From contig NZ_BMGG01000004.1 of assembly GCF_014640075.1 (NCBI RefSeq), forward strand, positions 319,048-383,047: a stretch of 64,000 nucleotides of DNA, given 5' to 3'. A model generated the notes under the pieces. The model worked only from the letters and a program-made list of their open reading frames with translations. It had not been told where the DNA came from and did not search any database. The stretch comes from Chelatococcus reniformis. Its GTDB lineage: Bacteria > Pseudomonadota > Alphaproteobacteria > Rhizobiales > Beijerinckiaceae. The first letter of the stretch is position 1; each line of letters starts with the position of its first letter. Shown here one piece after another: positions 28,199 through 37,102 of this stretch. The position numbers and the translations under genes are program-made.

Positions 28199-29800
28199 AT
28201 GACCATTCATGCCACGACCCCAGAGGCGGACGCCGTCGCCCGCCGGCGGACCTTCGCCATCATCTCGCACCCGGACGCGGGCAAGACCACGCTGACCGAG
28301 AAGCTCTTGCTGTTCGGCGGTGCCATCCAGCTCGCCGGCGCGGTCAAGGCCAAGCGGGGCGGCGCGGCGACGCGGTCGGACTGGATGGGCATCGAGCGCG
28401 AGCGCGGCATCTCGGTCGTCACCTCGGTCATGACCTTCGAGTATGGCGGCCGGGTCTTCAATCTGCTCGACACGCCGGGCCACGAGGACTTCTCCGAGGA
28501 TACCTACCGCACGCTGACGGCGGTCGATGCCGCCGTGATGGTGATCGACGCCGCCAAGGGCATCGAGGCGCGCACCCGCAAGCTGTTCGAGGTCTGCCGC
28601 CTGCGCGACATCCCCATCGTCACCTTCGTCAACAAGCTCGACCGGGAGGCGCGCGACCCCTTCGATCTGCTCGACGAGATCGAGAAGACGCTCGCCCTCG
28701 ATACCGCCCCGGTGACGTGGCCGATCGGCCGCGGCAGGTCCTTCGCCGGCACCTACGACCTGCGCCGCAACCTGGTGCGCCGGCTGGACGACGATACGGA
28801 GGCCTTCGCCGTCAACGGGCCGGAGGACGGCCGCCTGCTCGCCATGTTGCCGGAGCACGAGCGCGACGCCTTCGCCGAGGAGCTGGGGCTGGCCCGTGAG
28901 GCGCTCCGGCCATTCGAGCTGGCGGGCTTCCGCGAGGGGCACCTGACGCCGGTGTTCTTCGGCTCGGCACTGCGCAATTTCGGTGTGCGCGACCTCATCG
29001 ACGCCATGGGCGAGTTCGCGCCGCCGCCGCGCGGGCAGCAGGCCGATACGCGCCTGGTCGAGCCGACGGAGCCGCGCATGACCGGCTTCGTCTTCAAGAT
29101 CCAGGCGAACATGGATCCCAACCATCGCGACCGCATCGCCTTCATGCGCGTCTGCTCCGGCCGGCTGACGCGCGGCATGAAGGCCAAGCTGGTGCGCACG
29201 GGCAAGCCCATGAGCCTGGCCGCGCCCCAGTTCTTCTTCGCCCGCGACCGCGCCATCGCCGAGGAGGCCTTCGCCGGCGACGTCGTCGGGCTGCCCAACC
29301 ACGGCACGCTGCGCATCGGCGACACGCTGACCGAGGGCGAGGAGATCGTCTTCCGCGGCGTGCCGAGCTTCGCGCCGGAGCTCTTGCGCCGCATCAAGCT
29401 CACCGACCCCATGAAGGCCAAGAAGCTGCGCGAGGCGTTGCAGCAGATGGCCGAAGAGGGGGTCGTGCAGGTGTTCCAGCCCGTGGACGGGTCGGGCGCC
29501 ATCGTCGGCGTCGTCGGCGCGCTGCAGCTCGACGTGCTGAAGGAGCGCCTGGCGGCGGAGTACAGCCTGCCGATCGACTACGAGCCGACGCGTTTCTCCA
29601 TCTGCCGGTGGATCACTTGCGACGACAAGCTGGAGCTGGACCGCTTCGTCAACGCCCACACCTCGTCGATCGCGCTCGATCTCGATCGCGAGCCGGTGTT
29701 CATGGCGGCGAGCGCCTTCTCGCTCACCTACGAACAGGAGCGCTGGCCCGAGATCCGCGCCAGCGACGTGAAGGACTACCAGACGCGCGCGGGCGATTGA
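28199..29800 (+). CDS. prfC: Peptide chain release factor 3
   Basis: RF3 is a GTPase that removes RF1/RF2 from the ribosome after peptide release. The 533-aa protein has G1 SHPDAGKTTLTEKLLLFGGAIQ near residues 23-44, the RF3-specific RSDWMGIERERGISV near 65, G3 DTPGHEDFSEDTYRTL near 97, and G4 NKLDREARDPFDLLDEIE near 150. C-terminal blocks GVVQVFQP and VVGALQLDVLKERL are as expected. It is tightly spaced between argG and an ABC-F gene (4 bp), suggesting a single transcript for the three. Confidence 0.97.
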   Translation: MTIHATTPEADAVARRRTFAIISHPDAGKTTLTEKLLLFGGAIQLAGAVKAKRGGAATRSDWMGIERERGISVVTSVMTFEYGGRVFNLLDTPGHEDFSEDTYRTLTAVDAAVMVIDAAKGIEARTRKLFEVCRLRDIPIVTFVNKLDREARDPFDLLDEIEKTLALDTAPVTWPIGRGRSFAGTYDLRRNLVRRLDDDTEAFAVNGPEDGRLLAMLPEHERDAFAEELGLAREALRPFELAGFREGHLTPVFFGSALRNFGVRDLIDAMGEFAPPPRGQQADTRLVEPTEPRMTGFVFKIQANMDPNHRDRIAFMRVCSGRLTRGMKAKLVRTGKPMSLAAPQFFFARDRAIAEEAFAGDVVGLPNHGTLRIGDTLTEGEEIVFRGVPSFAPELLRRIKLTDPMKAKKLREALQQMAEEGVVQVFQPVDGSGAIVGVVGALQLDVLKERLAAEYSLPIDYEPTRFSICRWITCDDKLELDRFVNAHTSSIALDLDREPVFMAASAFSLTYEQERWPEIRASDVKDYQTRAGD

Positions 29801-29804
29801 CGCC

Positions 29805-31622
29805 ATGGCGCCGCCCCTCCTCGCCCTCGCCGACATCCGCCTGCGCCTGGGCACGCAACCGCTGCTCGACGGCGCCGAACTCGCCGTGGGCCGCGGGGAG
29901 CGGCTGGCGCTGGTGGGCCGCAACGGCTCCGGCAAGTCGACGCTGCTGAAGATCGCCGCCGGCCTGGTCGAGTCCGACGGCGGCACGCGCTTCCTCCAGC
30001 CCGGCGCCACCCTGCGTTATCTGCCGCAGGAGCCGGATTTCTCCGGCCACGCCACGGTGCTCTCCTATGTGGAGGCCGGTCTCGGCCCCGGCGACGACCA
30101 CTATCAGGCGGCGCGCTACGTAGAGGAACTGAGCCTCGAGCCGGAGGCCGACCCCGCGAACCTGTCCGGCGGCGAGGCGCGTCGCGCGGCGCTCGCGCGC
30201 GTGCTGGCGCCTGCACCGGACATTCTGCTGCTCGACGAGCCTACCAACCACCTCGATCTGCCGACCATCGAGTGGCTGGAGAGCGAGCTGGCGCAAGGTC
30301 GGACCGCCCTGGTGCTGATCAGCCACGACCGGCGCTTTCTCGGCCGGTTGGCCCGTGCCACCGTCTGGCTCGATCGCGGCATCACGCGCCGCGCCGAGGT
30401 CGGTTTCGACAAGTTCGAGGCCTGGCGCGACAGCGTCTACGAGCAGGAGGAGCGGGAGGCTCACAAGCTCGACCGCAGGATCGCCGCCGAGGAGCATTGG
30501 GTGCGCTACGGCGTCACCGGCCGGCGCAAGCGCAACATGCGCCGCATGGGCGAACTGGCGAGCATGCGCGATGCCCGGCGCACCGCCCGCCGCGCCACCG
30601 GCCAGGCCGCGATGGCGGCCAGCGAGGCGGACGGCTCGGGCAAGCTGGTCATCGAGGCCGTGGGCATCGGCAAATCCTTCGGCGAAAGAGCGATCGTCAG
30701 TGATCTGTCGCTGCGCATCCACCGCGGCGACCGGCTGGGCATCATCGGCCCCAATGGCGCCGGCAAGACGACGCTGCTCAACCTGCTCACCGGTGCCTTG
30801 GCGCCGGACACCGGCACGGTTCGCCTCGGCGCCAACCTGGAGATGGCGACGCTGGAGCAGCGCCGCGACAGCCTCGATCCGGAGGCCACCCTGGCCGAGA
30901 CGCTGACCGGGGGCGGCAGCGACACGGTGAGCGTGGGCGGCGTGCCGCGCCATGTCGTCTCCTATATGGGCGACTTCCTGTTTCCGCCCGAGATGGCGCG
31001 CACGCCGCTGCGCGTGCTGTCGGGCGGCGAACGGGCGCGCCTGATGCTCGCCCTGGCGTTGGCCAAGCCGTCGAACCTGCTGGTGCTGGACGAGCCGACC
31101 AACGACCTCGATCTCGACACGCTCGATGTGCTCGAGGAGATGCTCGGCGAGTACAAGGGCACCGTCATCCTGATCAGCCATGACCGCGATTTCCTCGACC
31201 GCATCGTCGATGCGGTGCTGGCACCGGAAGGCCAGGGCCGCTGGCTGGCCTATGCCGGCGGCTATTCCGACATGCTGGCCCAGCGCGGTGCCGACCTCGC
31301 CGCCGCCAGGGAGCCGCCGCGCGAGCGCCCGGCCGACAAGGCGCGTCCCGCTGCGACGCCGCCCGCCCCTCCGCGGGAGGGCCGGCGCCGGCTCAGCTTC
31401 AGCGAGAAGCACGCGCTGGAGACGCTGCCCAAGGCCATTGCGGCGCTGGAGGCCAAGCTCGCGACACTCCAGGCCAAGCTCGCCGATCCCGATCTCTACG
31501 CGCGCGACCGGGCGGCTTTCGACACATTCTCCGCCGCGGCGGCCCAGGCGCAAGCGGAGCTCGCGGCCGCCGAGGACCGCTGGCTGGAGCTGGAGATGCT
31601 GCGGGACGAGCTCGCCTCCTGA
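29805..31622 (+). CDS. ABC-F family ATPase (Uup-like)
   Basis: A 605-aa soluble tandem ABC ATPase without membrane segments, as in the ABC-F family that acts on ribosomes or branched DNA (Uup). Domain 1: Walker A GRNGSGKSTLLKIA near residue 42, signature LSGGEARRAALARVL near 125, Walker B ILLLDEPTNHLD near 145. Domain 2: Walker A GPNGAGKTTLLNLL near 320, signature LSGGERARLMLAL near 407, Walker B LLVLDEPTNDLDLDTL near 427. The linker between domains is highly charged. The C-terminal 100 residues form a coiled coil (EALETLPKAIAALEAKLATLQ-like heptads), the Uup-type DNA-binding tail. It starts 4 bp after prfC. Confidence 0.92.
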   Translation: MAPPLLALADIRLRLGTQPLLDGAELAVGRGERLALVGRNGSGKSTLLKIAAGLVESDGGTRFLQPGATLRYLPQEPDFSGHATVLSYVEAGLGPGDDHYQAARYVEELSLEPEADPANLSGGEARRAALARVLAPAPDILLLDEPTNHLDLPTIEWLESELAQGRTALVLISHDRRFLGRLARATVWLDRGITRRAEVGFDKFEAWRDSVYEQEEREAHKLDRRIAAEEHWVRYGVTGRRKRNMRRMGELASMRDARRTARRATGQAAMAASEADGSGKLVIEAVGIGKSFGERAIVSDLSLRIHRGDRLGIIGPNGAGKTTLLNLLTGALAPDTGTVRLGANLEMATLEQRRDSLDPEATLAETLTGGGSDTVSVGGVPRHVVSYMGDFLFPPEMARTPLRVLSGGERARLMLALALAKPSNLLVLDEPTNDLDLDTLDVLEEMLGEYKGTVILISHDRDFLDRIVDAVLAPEGQGRWLAYAGGYSDMLAQRGADLAAAREPPRERPADKARPAATPPAPPREGRRRLSFSEKHALETLPKAIAALEAKLATLQAKLADPDLYARDRAAFDTFSAAAAQAQAELAAAEDRWLELEMLRDELAS

Positions 31623-31950
31623 GCGCGCGCGGTGATGGACGAAGCGCTGCACGAGAGCGCCTTGCGCGTGGGTGAATCACCCAAGGGCAAATGAGACGAT
31701 GCAGATTCGAAAGGCGATGAGCATTTCTGCGCCGTCGGATGATCGCCCATCCAAGGGCGCGATGGCGAGAGCGTGAGCCCAAGCCGTGGACACGGGTGTT
31801 CGGACACGTGCTCAAAACAGAGACTTGGCGCGGAATGATCCCAAGAAAAGTCATCCCTTTCCGGACGCGCTGCCTATATAGCCCGCAGCGACGGCGGTTC
31901 CTTACGGTTGCGATCGGCTGTAGGGAGGTGCGAACGCTGCGGGCCCGTCC
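31623..31950. other. Intergenic region with inverted repeats
   Basis: No gene is supported. It holds the inverted repeat GGGTGA-A-TCACCC (31670-31682) and an imperfect hairpin at 31729-31760 (outer GCGCC/GGCGC, inner GGATG/CATCC). A TATATA box (31875-31880) without a clear -35 precedes the next gene. The GGATG/CATCC hairpin resembles repeats at 34750 and 41895. Confidence 0.5.
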
Positions 31951-33552
31951 ATGTCATCTCTTGCCGGCTCATCTCCCCACGTCGTCGCCGATCAGAGTGA
32001 GGTCTTCGCCTTCATCGGGTCGGCCTCGACCTTCGGGCTTGCCGCGCCGCCCGTGCGGATCGACACGCACGGCGCCGTCGTCGTGCTGGCGGGGCCCTTC
32101 GTCTACAAGGTGAAGCGGGCCGTCCGCTTCCCCTTCCTTGACTTTTCCACGCTGGCCAAGCGCGAGGCCGCCTGCCGCACCGAGTTCGCGGTGAACGCGG
32201 TCTATGCGCCGAGCATCTACCTAGGCGTCGTCTCCATCCGCCGCGGCGCCGACGGCGGCCTGCGCTTCGACGGGGCGGCAGACGGGGAGGTTGTCGAGTG
32301 GGCGGTGAAGATGCGCCGCTTTCCCCACGACTGCACGCTCGACCGGGTGGCAGCCGCGGGCGGCCTGACCCCGGCGCTGATGGCGGACCTCGCGCAGGTG
32401 GTGGCCGCCTCGCACGAGGCGGGCGAGCGCCGGCTCGACCCGGCCGAGGTCGACACCAATGCCATGTACCTGGAGCAGAACGCCGAGGCGTTCGCCGAGT
32501 ATCCGGACTTGTTCGCGGCGAGCCGGGCGCGCGCCATCATCGCCGCCGGACGCGAGGCCTTCGCCGGGAACCGGGGCCTGCTCGTCAGCCGTTGCCTCGG
32601 CGGCTACGTCCGGCGCTGCCACGGCGATCTGCACCTGCGCAACATCGTGCTGCTCGGCGGCAAACCGACGCTGTTCGACGCTATCGAGTTCGACGAGCGC
32701 ATCGCCACCTGCGACCTGCTCTACGATTTGGCGTTCCTGCTGATGGACCTCGTGCACCGCGGCTTTGCCGATCAGAGCAACCTGCTGTTCAACCGCTATC
32801 TCTGGCTGGCGGACGAGGCGCATCTGGAGGGGCTCGCGGCGCTGCCTCTGTTCCTGTCGATCCGCGCCTCGATCCGCGCCAAGGTCACCGCCGCCGGTCT
32901 CGATCACCTCGACGGCGCGGCGCGCGACCGCGAGGCGGCCGAGGTCGCCGGCTATTTCGATCTGGCCGACAGCTTCCTGGCGCCGGTGCCAGCGCGCCTG
33001 GTCGCCGTCGCCGGCCTTTCCGGCACGGGCAAGAGCACGCTGGCCGGGCGCCTGGCGCCGCGCCTCGGCCGCGCGCCCGGCGCCGTTCACCTGCGCAGCG
33101 ACATCGAGCGCAAGCGGCTGTTCGGGGTCATGGAGAGCGAGCAACTGCCGCCCGAGGCCTACGACGCGGGGGCCGGGGAGGCGGTCTATGCAGCGCTCGC
33201 CCGCAAGGCGACCGCCGCGCTCGAGGCCGGCGCCGCGGTGGTGGTCGACGCCGTCTATGCGCGTGCCCATGAGCGCGCCGCCCTCGAAGCGGTGGCGCGC
33301 AACGCGGGCGTGCCGTTTGCCGGCCTTTGGCTGACGGCGCCCGAGGACGTGCTCGTGGCCCGCGTCGAGGCGCGGCGCGGGGACGCGTCAGATGCCCGCG
33401 CCGATACGGTGCGGGCGCAGCAGCGCTACGACACGGGTCCGATCGGCTGGAGCCGGATCGATGCCACGCCGACGCCCGATCGGGTCGTCGCGGCGGCGTG
33501 GGATACGTTGGAGCGCGCCGACAGCCTGTCCCGGTCCGGCGAGTTCATCTGA
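31951..33552 (+). CDS. Fusion protein: aminoglycoside phosphotransferase-fold kinase domain plus P-loop ATPase domain
   Basis: A 533-aa two-domain protein of unknown physiological role, widespread in proteobacteria. The N-terminal part (about residues 1-340) has a kinase-like fold of the phosphotransferase type: VYKVKRAVRFPFLDFST near residue 50 (ATP-binding Lys region), CHGDLHLRNIVLL near 224 (catalytic Asp loop), and LFDAIEFDERIATCDLLYDLAFLLMDL near 242 (metal-binding region). The C-terminal part (350-533) has a Walker A VAGLSGTGKSTLAGRLA near 356 and LRSDIERKRLFG, like gluconate-kinase or zeta-toxin-fold kinases. An in-frame stop 30 bp upstream fixes the start at this ATG. It may phosphorylate a small molecule; nothing here names the substrate. 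Confidence 0.85.
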   Translation: MSSLAGSSPHVVADQSEVFAFIGSASTFGLAAPPVRIDTHGAVVVLAGPFVYKVKRAVRFPFLDFSTLAKREAACRTEFAVNAVYAPSIYLGVVSIRRGADGGLRFDGAADGEVVEWAVKMRRFPHDCTLDRVAAAGGLTPALMADLAQVVAASHEAGERRLDPAEVDTNAMYLEQNAEAFAEYPDLFAASRARAIIAAGREAFAGNRGLLVSRCLGGYVRRCHGDLHLRNIVLLGGKPTLFDAIEFDERIATCDLLYDLAFLLMDLVHRGFADQSNLLFNRYLWLADEAHLEGLAALPLFLSIRASIRAKVTAAGLDHLDGAARDREAAEVAGYFDLADSFLAPVPARLVAVAGLSGTGKSTLAGRLAPRLGRAPGAVHLRSDIERKRLFGVMESEQLPPEAYDAGAGEAVYAALARKATAALEAGAAVVVDAVYARAHERAALEAVARNAGVPFAGLWLTAPEDVLVARVEARRGDASDARADTVRAQQRYDTGPIGWSRIDATPTPDRVVAAAWDTLERADSLSRSGEFI

Positions 33553-33628
33553 TCGGAGCCGAGCCCTCCAAGCACGGCAAGTCGCCCGCTGGCTTCGCTT
33601 GGTGGGCGAGCGCGCGGCCGCGCCGCGG

Positions 33629-34585
33629 TCACGACTTCGGCGCGAGCGCGGCTTTGAAGGCGGCGCTGTTGGAGCGCATCATGTCGACATAGGTCGTGGC
33701 CGGGCCGCCGGCGGGCGACAGCGCGTCCGAGTAGAGCTTGCCGCCGACGATGGTGCCGGTCTCCTGGGCAATACGGTCCATGAGGCGCGGATCTGAGATG
33801 TTCTCGAGGAACACCGCCGGGATCTTCTGCGCCTTGATCTGCTTGATGACGCGCGCGACATCCCTGGCCGAAGCCTCCGTCTCGGTCGACACTCCCTGGG
33901 GCGCGATGATCTCCAGCCCGTAGGCGCGGGCGAAATAGCCGAAGGCGTCGTGGGTCGTGATGATGCGTCGCCGGTCCGGCGGAATGGCGGCGATCGCCGC
34001 CTTGACCTCGCCGTCGAGCTTGGCGAGTTCGGCCAGATAGGCCGTCGCACGCGTGTCGTAGTCGGCCTTGCCGGCCGGATCGACCTTGATCAGCGCGTCG
34101 CGGATATTGGCCACGTAGATCTCTGTGTTGCCAACGTTCTGCCAGGCGTGCGGGTCGGTCGCCGCGCGCCCGGGATGATCCTCGTCCTCGCCGGCGATGG
34201 TCTTCACCCCTTGGGAGGCGACGACGACGGTCGCCTTGCTGCCGGAGGCCTTGATGAGCCGCGCGATCCAGCCCTCCAGACCGAGGCCGTTGACGACGAT
34301 GAGCTTGGCGGCCGTCAGCCGCTTGGCGTCGGCGGGTGCCGGCGAAAAGACGTGCGCATCGCCGTCCGGGCCGACCAGCACCTCGACGGCCACACGGTCG
34401 CCACCGACCTGCTTGACCAGATCGCCAAGGATCGAGAACGTGGCGACCACCGGCAGCGGCTCGGCCGCCAGTGCGGCCGGGGCTGCGAGGGCCGCGGCGA
34501 CGAGGGCCAGCGCCCCCGCGACGGCACGCCGCGTCGCGCCGATCCGCCGGGAGAAGGGGCGGCCCCGATCTGAGATGCAAGCCAT
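33629..34585 (-). CDS. Zinc/manganese ABC transporter substrate-binding protein (ZnuA-like)
   Basis: A 318-aa periplasmic cluster A-I metal-binding protein. An Arg-rich start and hydrophobic stretch ending APAALAA form the signal peptide. Metal ligands are recognisable: the His in DGDAHVFSPAP near residue 77, DPHAWQNVGN near 142, THDAFGYFARAYGL near 208, and the late acidic site YSDALSP. The loop between the first two is short and acidic (EDEDHPG) rather than the long His-rich loop of classic ZnuA, so Mn cannot be excluded. Its ABC and permease partners are not in the window. A perfect 14-bp palindrome over the -10 region, resembling a Zur site, supports zinc control. Confidence 0.88.
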   Translation of the reverse strand: MACISDRGRPFSRRIGATRRAVAGALALVAAALAAPAALAAEPLPVVATFSILGDLVKQVGGDRVAVEVLVGPDGDAHVFSPAPADAKRLTAAKLIVVNGLGLEGWIARLIKASGSKATVVVASQGVKTIAGEDEDHPGRAATDPHAWQNVGNTEIYVANIRDALIKVDPAGKADYDTRATAYLAELAKLDGEVKAAIAAIPPDRRRIITTHDAFGYFARAYGLEIIAPQGVSTETEASARDVARVIKQIKAQKIPAVFLENISDPRLMDRIAQETGTIVGGKLYSDALSPAGGPATTYVDMMRSNSAAFKAALAPKS

Positions 34586-34635
34586 GGGATGGTTCCTTGA
34601 GCCGTACGGCGGGCCGGAGAGCGGCCGGTCGATAA

Positions 34636-34666
34636 AACGTTATAACGTTGCACGTTGAAGAGGCAA
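34636..34666 (-). promoter_or_regulatory. Promoter of the ZnuA-like gene with a Zur-like palindrome over the -10
   Basis: On the minus strand TTGCCT (34666-34661) and TATAAC (34644-34639) are 16 bp apart. The -10 lies inside the perfect palindrome AACGTTATAACGTT (34636-34649), centred about 58 bp from the start codon. The GTTATAAC core is shared with Zur operators of alphaproteobacteria. A bound repressor would block the promoter. Confidence 0.55.
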
Positions 34667-34749
34667 GGCACCGCTCAGATCGCCTCGCGTGCGGGTGGGA
34701 TCACTCAATTGCGGAGAATCGCTCCAGATAGACCCGAAGCCATTGCGTG

Positions 34750-34773
34750 CCATTGGATGCGCTCATCCAATGG
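34750..34773. repeat. Perfect 10-bp-stem hairpin between the MarR and ZnuA-like genes
   Basis: CCATTGGATG and CATCCAATGG flank the loop CGCT, 10 bp past the stop codon of the MarR gene. There is no T-run. Related hairpins with GGATG/CATCC or CCAT/ATGG arms lie at 31729 and 41895. Confidence 0.6.
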
Positions 34774-34782
34774 TGAGATGCG

Positions 34783-35274
34783 TCAGTCGGGCTCATCGAC
34801 GCGATCGAAGATCGCATCGATGACCCGGTTGAGCGCCGCGATGTCGGTGTCGGCCAGGCCGCCGACCACCTTCTCCTGGTAGCCGAGCGCGACGGGAATG
34901 ATCTGTTGATACACGGTGTAACCCTCGTCGGTGAGGGACAGATTGATCTCGCGGCGGTCGTTGGGGCTCACCTCGCCGACGATCAGGCCGCGTTTTTCCA
35001 GTGCGGACACCGCCCGAGACACCTTGGTCTTGTGCATGCGCGTGTGCTGGCCGATGGCCTTGCCGGTCATCCGCTTGAACTCGCCCAGGACGGCGAGCAC
35101 ACGCCATTCCGGAATGGCGATGCCGAACCGGCGCGCGTAGTGCCTGGCGAGCCCCTGCGAGACCGCCTCGGACAGGACCGCGAGGCGGTAGGGCATGTAG
35201 TCTTGCAGAACCAGCGGGCCGGTGGCCTCGGTGCTGGCGGGGCGCTCGTCGTCGCCGGGAAAAGGGTCGTGCAT
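34783..35274 (-). CDS. MarR family transcriptional regulator
   Basis: A 163-aa winged-helix regulator. The MarR DNA-binding core is visible: IPEWRVLAVLGEFKRMTGKAIGQHTRMHKTKVSRAVSALEKRGLI (residues about 56-100), followed by the wing NDRREINLSLTDEGYTVYQQI and an amphipathic dimerisation helix. Such proteins usually repress a neighbouring gene and respond to small aromatic or oxidising ligands. The divergent neighbour is a universal stress protein gene and the downstream neighbour is the ZnuA-like gene; either could be a target. No cysteine is present in the protein, so a thiol switch is unlikely. Confidence 0.9.
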   Translation of the reverse strand: MHDPFPGDDERPASTEATGPLVLQDYMPYRLAVLSEAVSQGLARHYARRFGIAIPEWRVLAVLGEFKRMTGKAIGQHTRMHKTKVSRAVSALEKRGLIVGEVSPNDRREINLSLTDEGYTVYQQIIPVALGYQEKVVGGLADTDIAALNRVIDAIFDRVDEPD

Positions 35275-35528
35275 ATCGTGGCCTAGGGCGCATGGCGCGG
35301 GAAGGGAGCCGTCCGGACGGCGAGGCGTCGTCCCGGTTCCGGGAAGCGCAAGCCGTCTGCGCGGCTCTTAGCATGAAAGCGGTCGTTTGACCGGCGTTCC
35401 GCGATGGCAGGCCGCCGGTCCCGGCGATCGGCCGGCCGCGCTTGCGTTCATCCGGCGCGCGGCGCACCTTCGCTCGCAGATCGGTGGCGTCGCGGCCGCC
35501 GGATTTGAAGTTGGAGAACGCGGATGCC

Positions 35529-36437
35529 ATGAATGGCATCGAACTGCAAATCCCGCCGGATGCGCCCCCGCAGCCTTACCCATGGATGACGGCGATGATC
35601 AAGGACCTGATGGTGCATCTCGACGGATCGGCCGAGGACGAGGTTCGCCTGGGTCACGTCCAGACGGTGGCGACGACCATCGGCGCCCACGTCACCGGCC
35701 TGTTCACCAACCCGCTGCCCGATTACGCGACGGTGATGCCGATCGAGGCGGGGGCCGCGGCCGTTTCGGTCGTCGCCGACATCGAGGAGCAACTGCGGCG
35801 CGAGGGCGACGCCATCACGGCGCGCCTGGTCGAGCGTCTCGACCGCCTGGAGGTGCCGACCGAGGTGCGGCGCATCGACGAACGGCCGGCCAATCTGGCC
35901 CGGCTCGCCGCCCGCCAGGCGCGCTGGGCCGATCTGTTCGTGGCCAGTTGCCCCTACCGCAACGATGCGGCCGGCGACTGGGCGGAGCTGGTGGAGGCCG
36001 TGCTGCTGGAGAGCGGCCGCGGCATCATGCTAATCCCGCCCGGCCGGCCCGCGCCCGACACCATCCGGCGCGTGCTGATCGGCTGGCGCGACTGCCGGGA
36101 AGCGGCGCGCGCCGTTGCCGAGGCGCTGCCGCTGATCACCCGCGCCACCCGCACCGATATCGTCTACGCCATCGTCAGGGACGACGAGTTGGTCGCGCGT
36201 TCGGCCGACGACCTCGCCACCCATCTGGATCGCCACGGCGCCAAGGTCGAGGTCCATTCCGTCGACCGTGCGGGTCGTGCCGCCGCCGAGGTGCTGCTCG
36301 ATCAGGCCCACCGCCTCTCCGCCGACCTGATCGTCATGGGCGGCTACGGTCACTCGCGCCTGCGCGAGTGGTTCACCGGCGGCACCACGCGCGACGTCAT
36401 CACCTTGACCGACACCCCGCTGCTCCTGGCGCACTGA
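35529..36437 (+). CDS. Universal stress protein (UspA family)
   Basis: About 302 aa with two UspA-like regions. The first begins KDLMVHLDGSAEDEVRLGHVQTVATTIGAHVTGLF. The second begins RRVLIGWRDCREAARAVAEALPLI near residue 180 and ends in the classical nucleotide-binding block ADLIVMGGYGHSRLREWFTGGTTRDVITLTDTPLLLAH. The G-x2-G-x9-G(S/T) pattern is kept (GGYGHSRLREWFTGGTT), so ATP binding is likely. The start is uncertain: ATG 35529 has GGAGA 11 bp upstream, while ATG 35586 is closer to the family N-terminus. It is divergent from the MarR gene. Confidence 0.88.
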   Translation: MNGIELQIPPDAPPQPYPWMTAMIKDLMVHLDGSAEDEVRLGHVQTVATTIGAHVTGLFTNPLPDYATVMPIEAGAAAVSVVADIEEQLRREGDAITARLVERLDRLEVPTEVRRIDERPANLARLAARQARWADLFVASCPYRNDAAGDWAELVEAVLLESGRGIMLIPPGRPAPDTIRRVLIGWRDCREAARAVAEALPLITRATRTDIVYAIVRDDELVARSADDLATHLDRHGAKVEVHSVDRAGRAAAEVLLDQAHRLSADLIVMGGYGHSRLREWFTGGTTRDVITLTDTPLLLAH

Positions 36438-36517
36438 GCCGACGTCCGCCGCGGCGCAAGATTTGCCTGAGCTGGCTGCGTCGGCCCCGGTGAGCCGGCG
36501 TGCCTGTCCAGGGGCAG

Positions 36518-37102
36518 ATGACCAACGCCACGCGGATCGCCATCGTCGACGAGAGCCCGGTACGCAGCGCCATCCTGGAGGAGGGGCTGCGCGACGCCGG
36601 CTACACGCAGATCATCGTGATCGGCGAGACCTCCGGCTTGCTCGCGCGGCTGCAGGCGATCGATCCGGACATGATCGTGATCGACCTGGAGAACCCCAGC
36701 CGCGACAGCCTGGAGCAGATGTTCCACGTCAGCCGTCTGGTCAGCCGCCCGGTGGCGATGTTCGTCGACCAGTCCGACAGCCCGATGATCGCCGCGGCCA
36801 TCGAGGCTGGCGTGTCGACCTATATTGTTGACGGGCTGAAGCAGAGCCGGGTCAAGCACATCGTCGAGACGGCGATCGTCCGCTTCAACGCCTTCACCAA
36901 GCTCAAGCAGGAGCTGGCGGAGGCGAAGTCGAAGCTCGAGGAGCGCAAGGTCCTCGACCGCGCCAAAGGCATTCTCATGCGCGTCAAGAACATCTCCGAG
37001 GACGAGGCCTTTCGCCTCATCCGCCGCGCCGCCATGAACGAGAACCGCACGCTCGCGCAGGTGGCGCAATCCATCGTGACGGCGGCGGAGCTGCTGCGAT
37101 GA
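36518..37102 (+). CDS. nasT: ANTAR-domain response regulator NasT
   Basis: A 194-aa RNA-binding antiterminator. The N-terminal pseudo-receiver (ATRIAIVDESPVRSAILEEGLRDAGY, DPDMIVIDLENPSRDSLEQM) is joined by a coiled coil (KLKQELAEAKSKLEERKVLD) to an ANTAR domain (RAKGILMRVKNISEDEAFRLIRRAAMNENRTLAQVAQSIV). NasT proteins bind two-hairpin leader RNAs of nitrate genes and prevent termination, and are held inactive by NasS without nitrate. The ATG at 36518 has AGGGGC upstream; a GTG 18 bp earlier is possible. The stop codon overlaps the nasS start by 4 bp, and a matching leader with terminator lies downstream. Confidence 0.93.
   Translation: MTNATRIAIVDESPVRSAILEEGLRDAGYTQIIVIGETSGLLARLQAIDPDMIVIDLENPSRDSLEQMFHVSRLVSRPVAMFVDQSDSPMIAAAIEAGVSTYIVDGLKQSRVKHIVETAIVRFNAFTKLKQELAEAKSKLEERKVLDRAKGILMRVKNISEDEAFRLIRRAAMNENRTLAQVAQSIVTAAELLR

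Noticed and set aside
31870-31930. Possible tRNA-like segment around CCTATATAGCCCGCAGCG
   Set aside because: No T-loop GGTTCGAATCC-type sequence and no cloverleaf could be formed.
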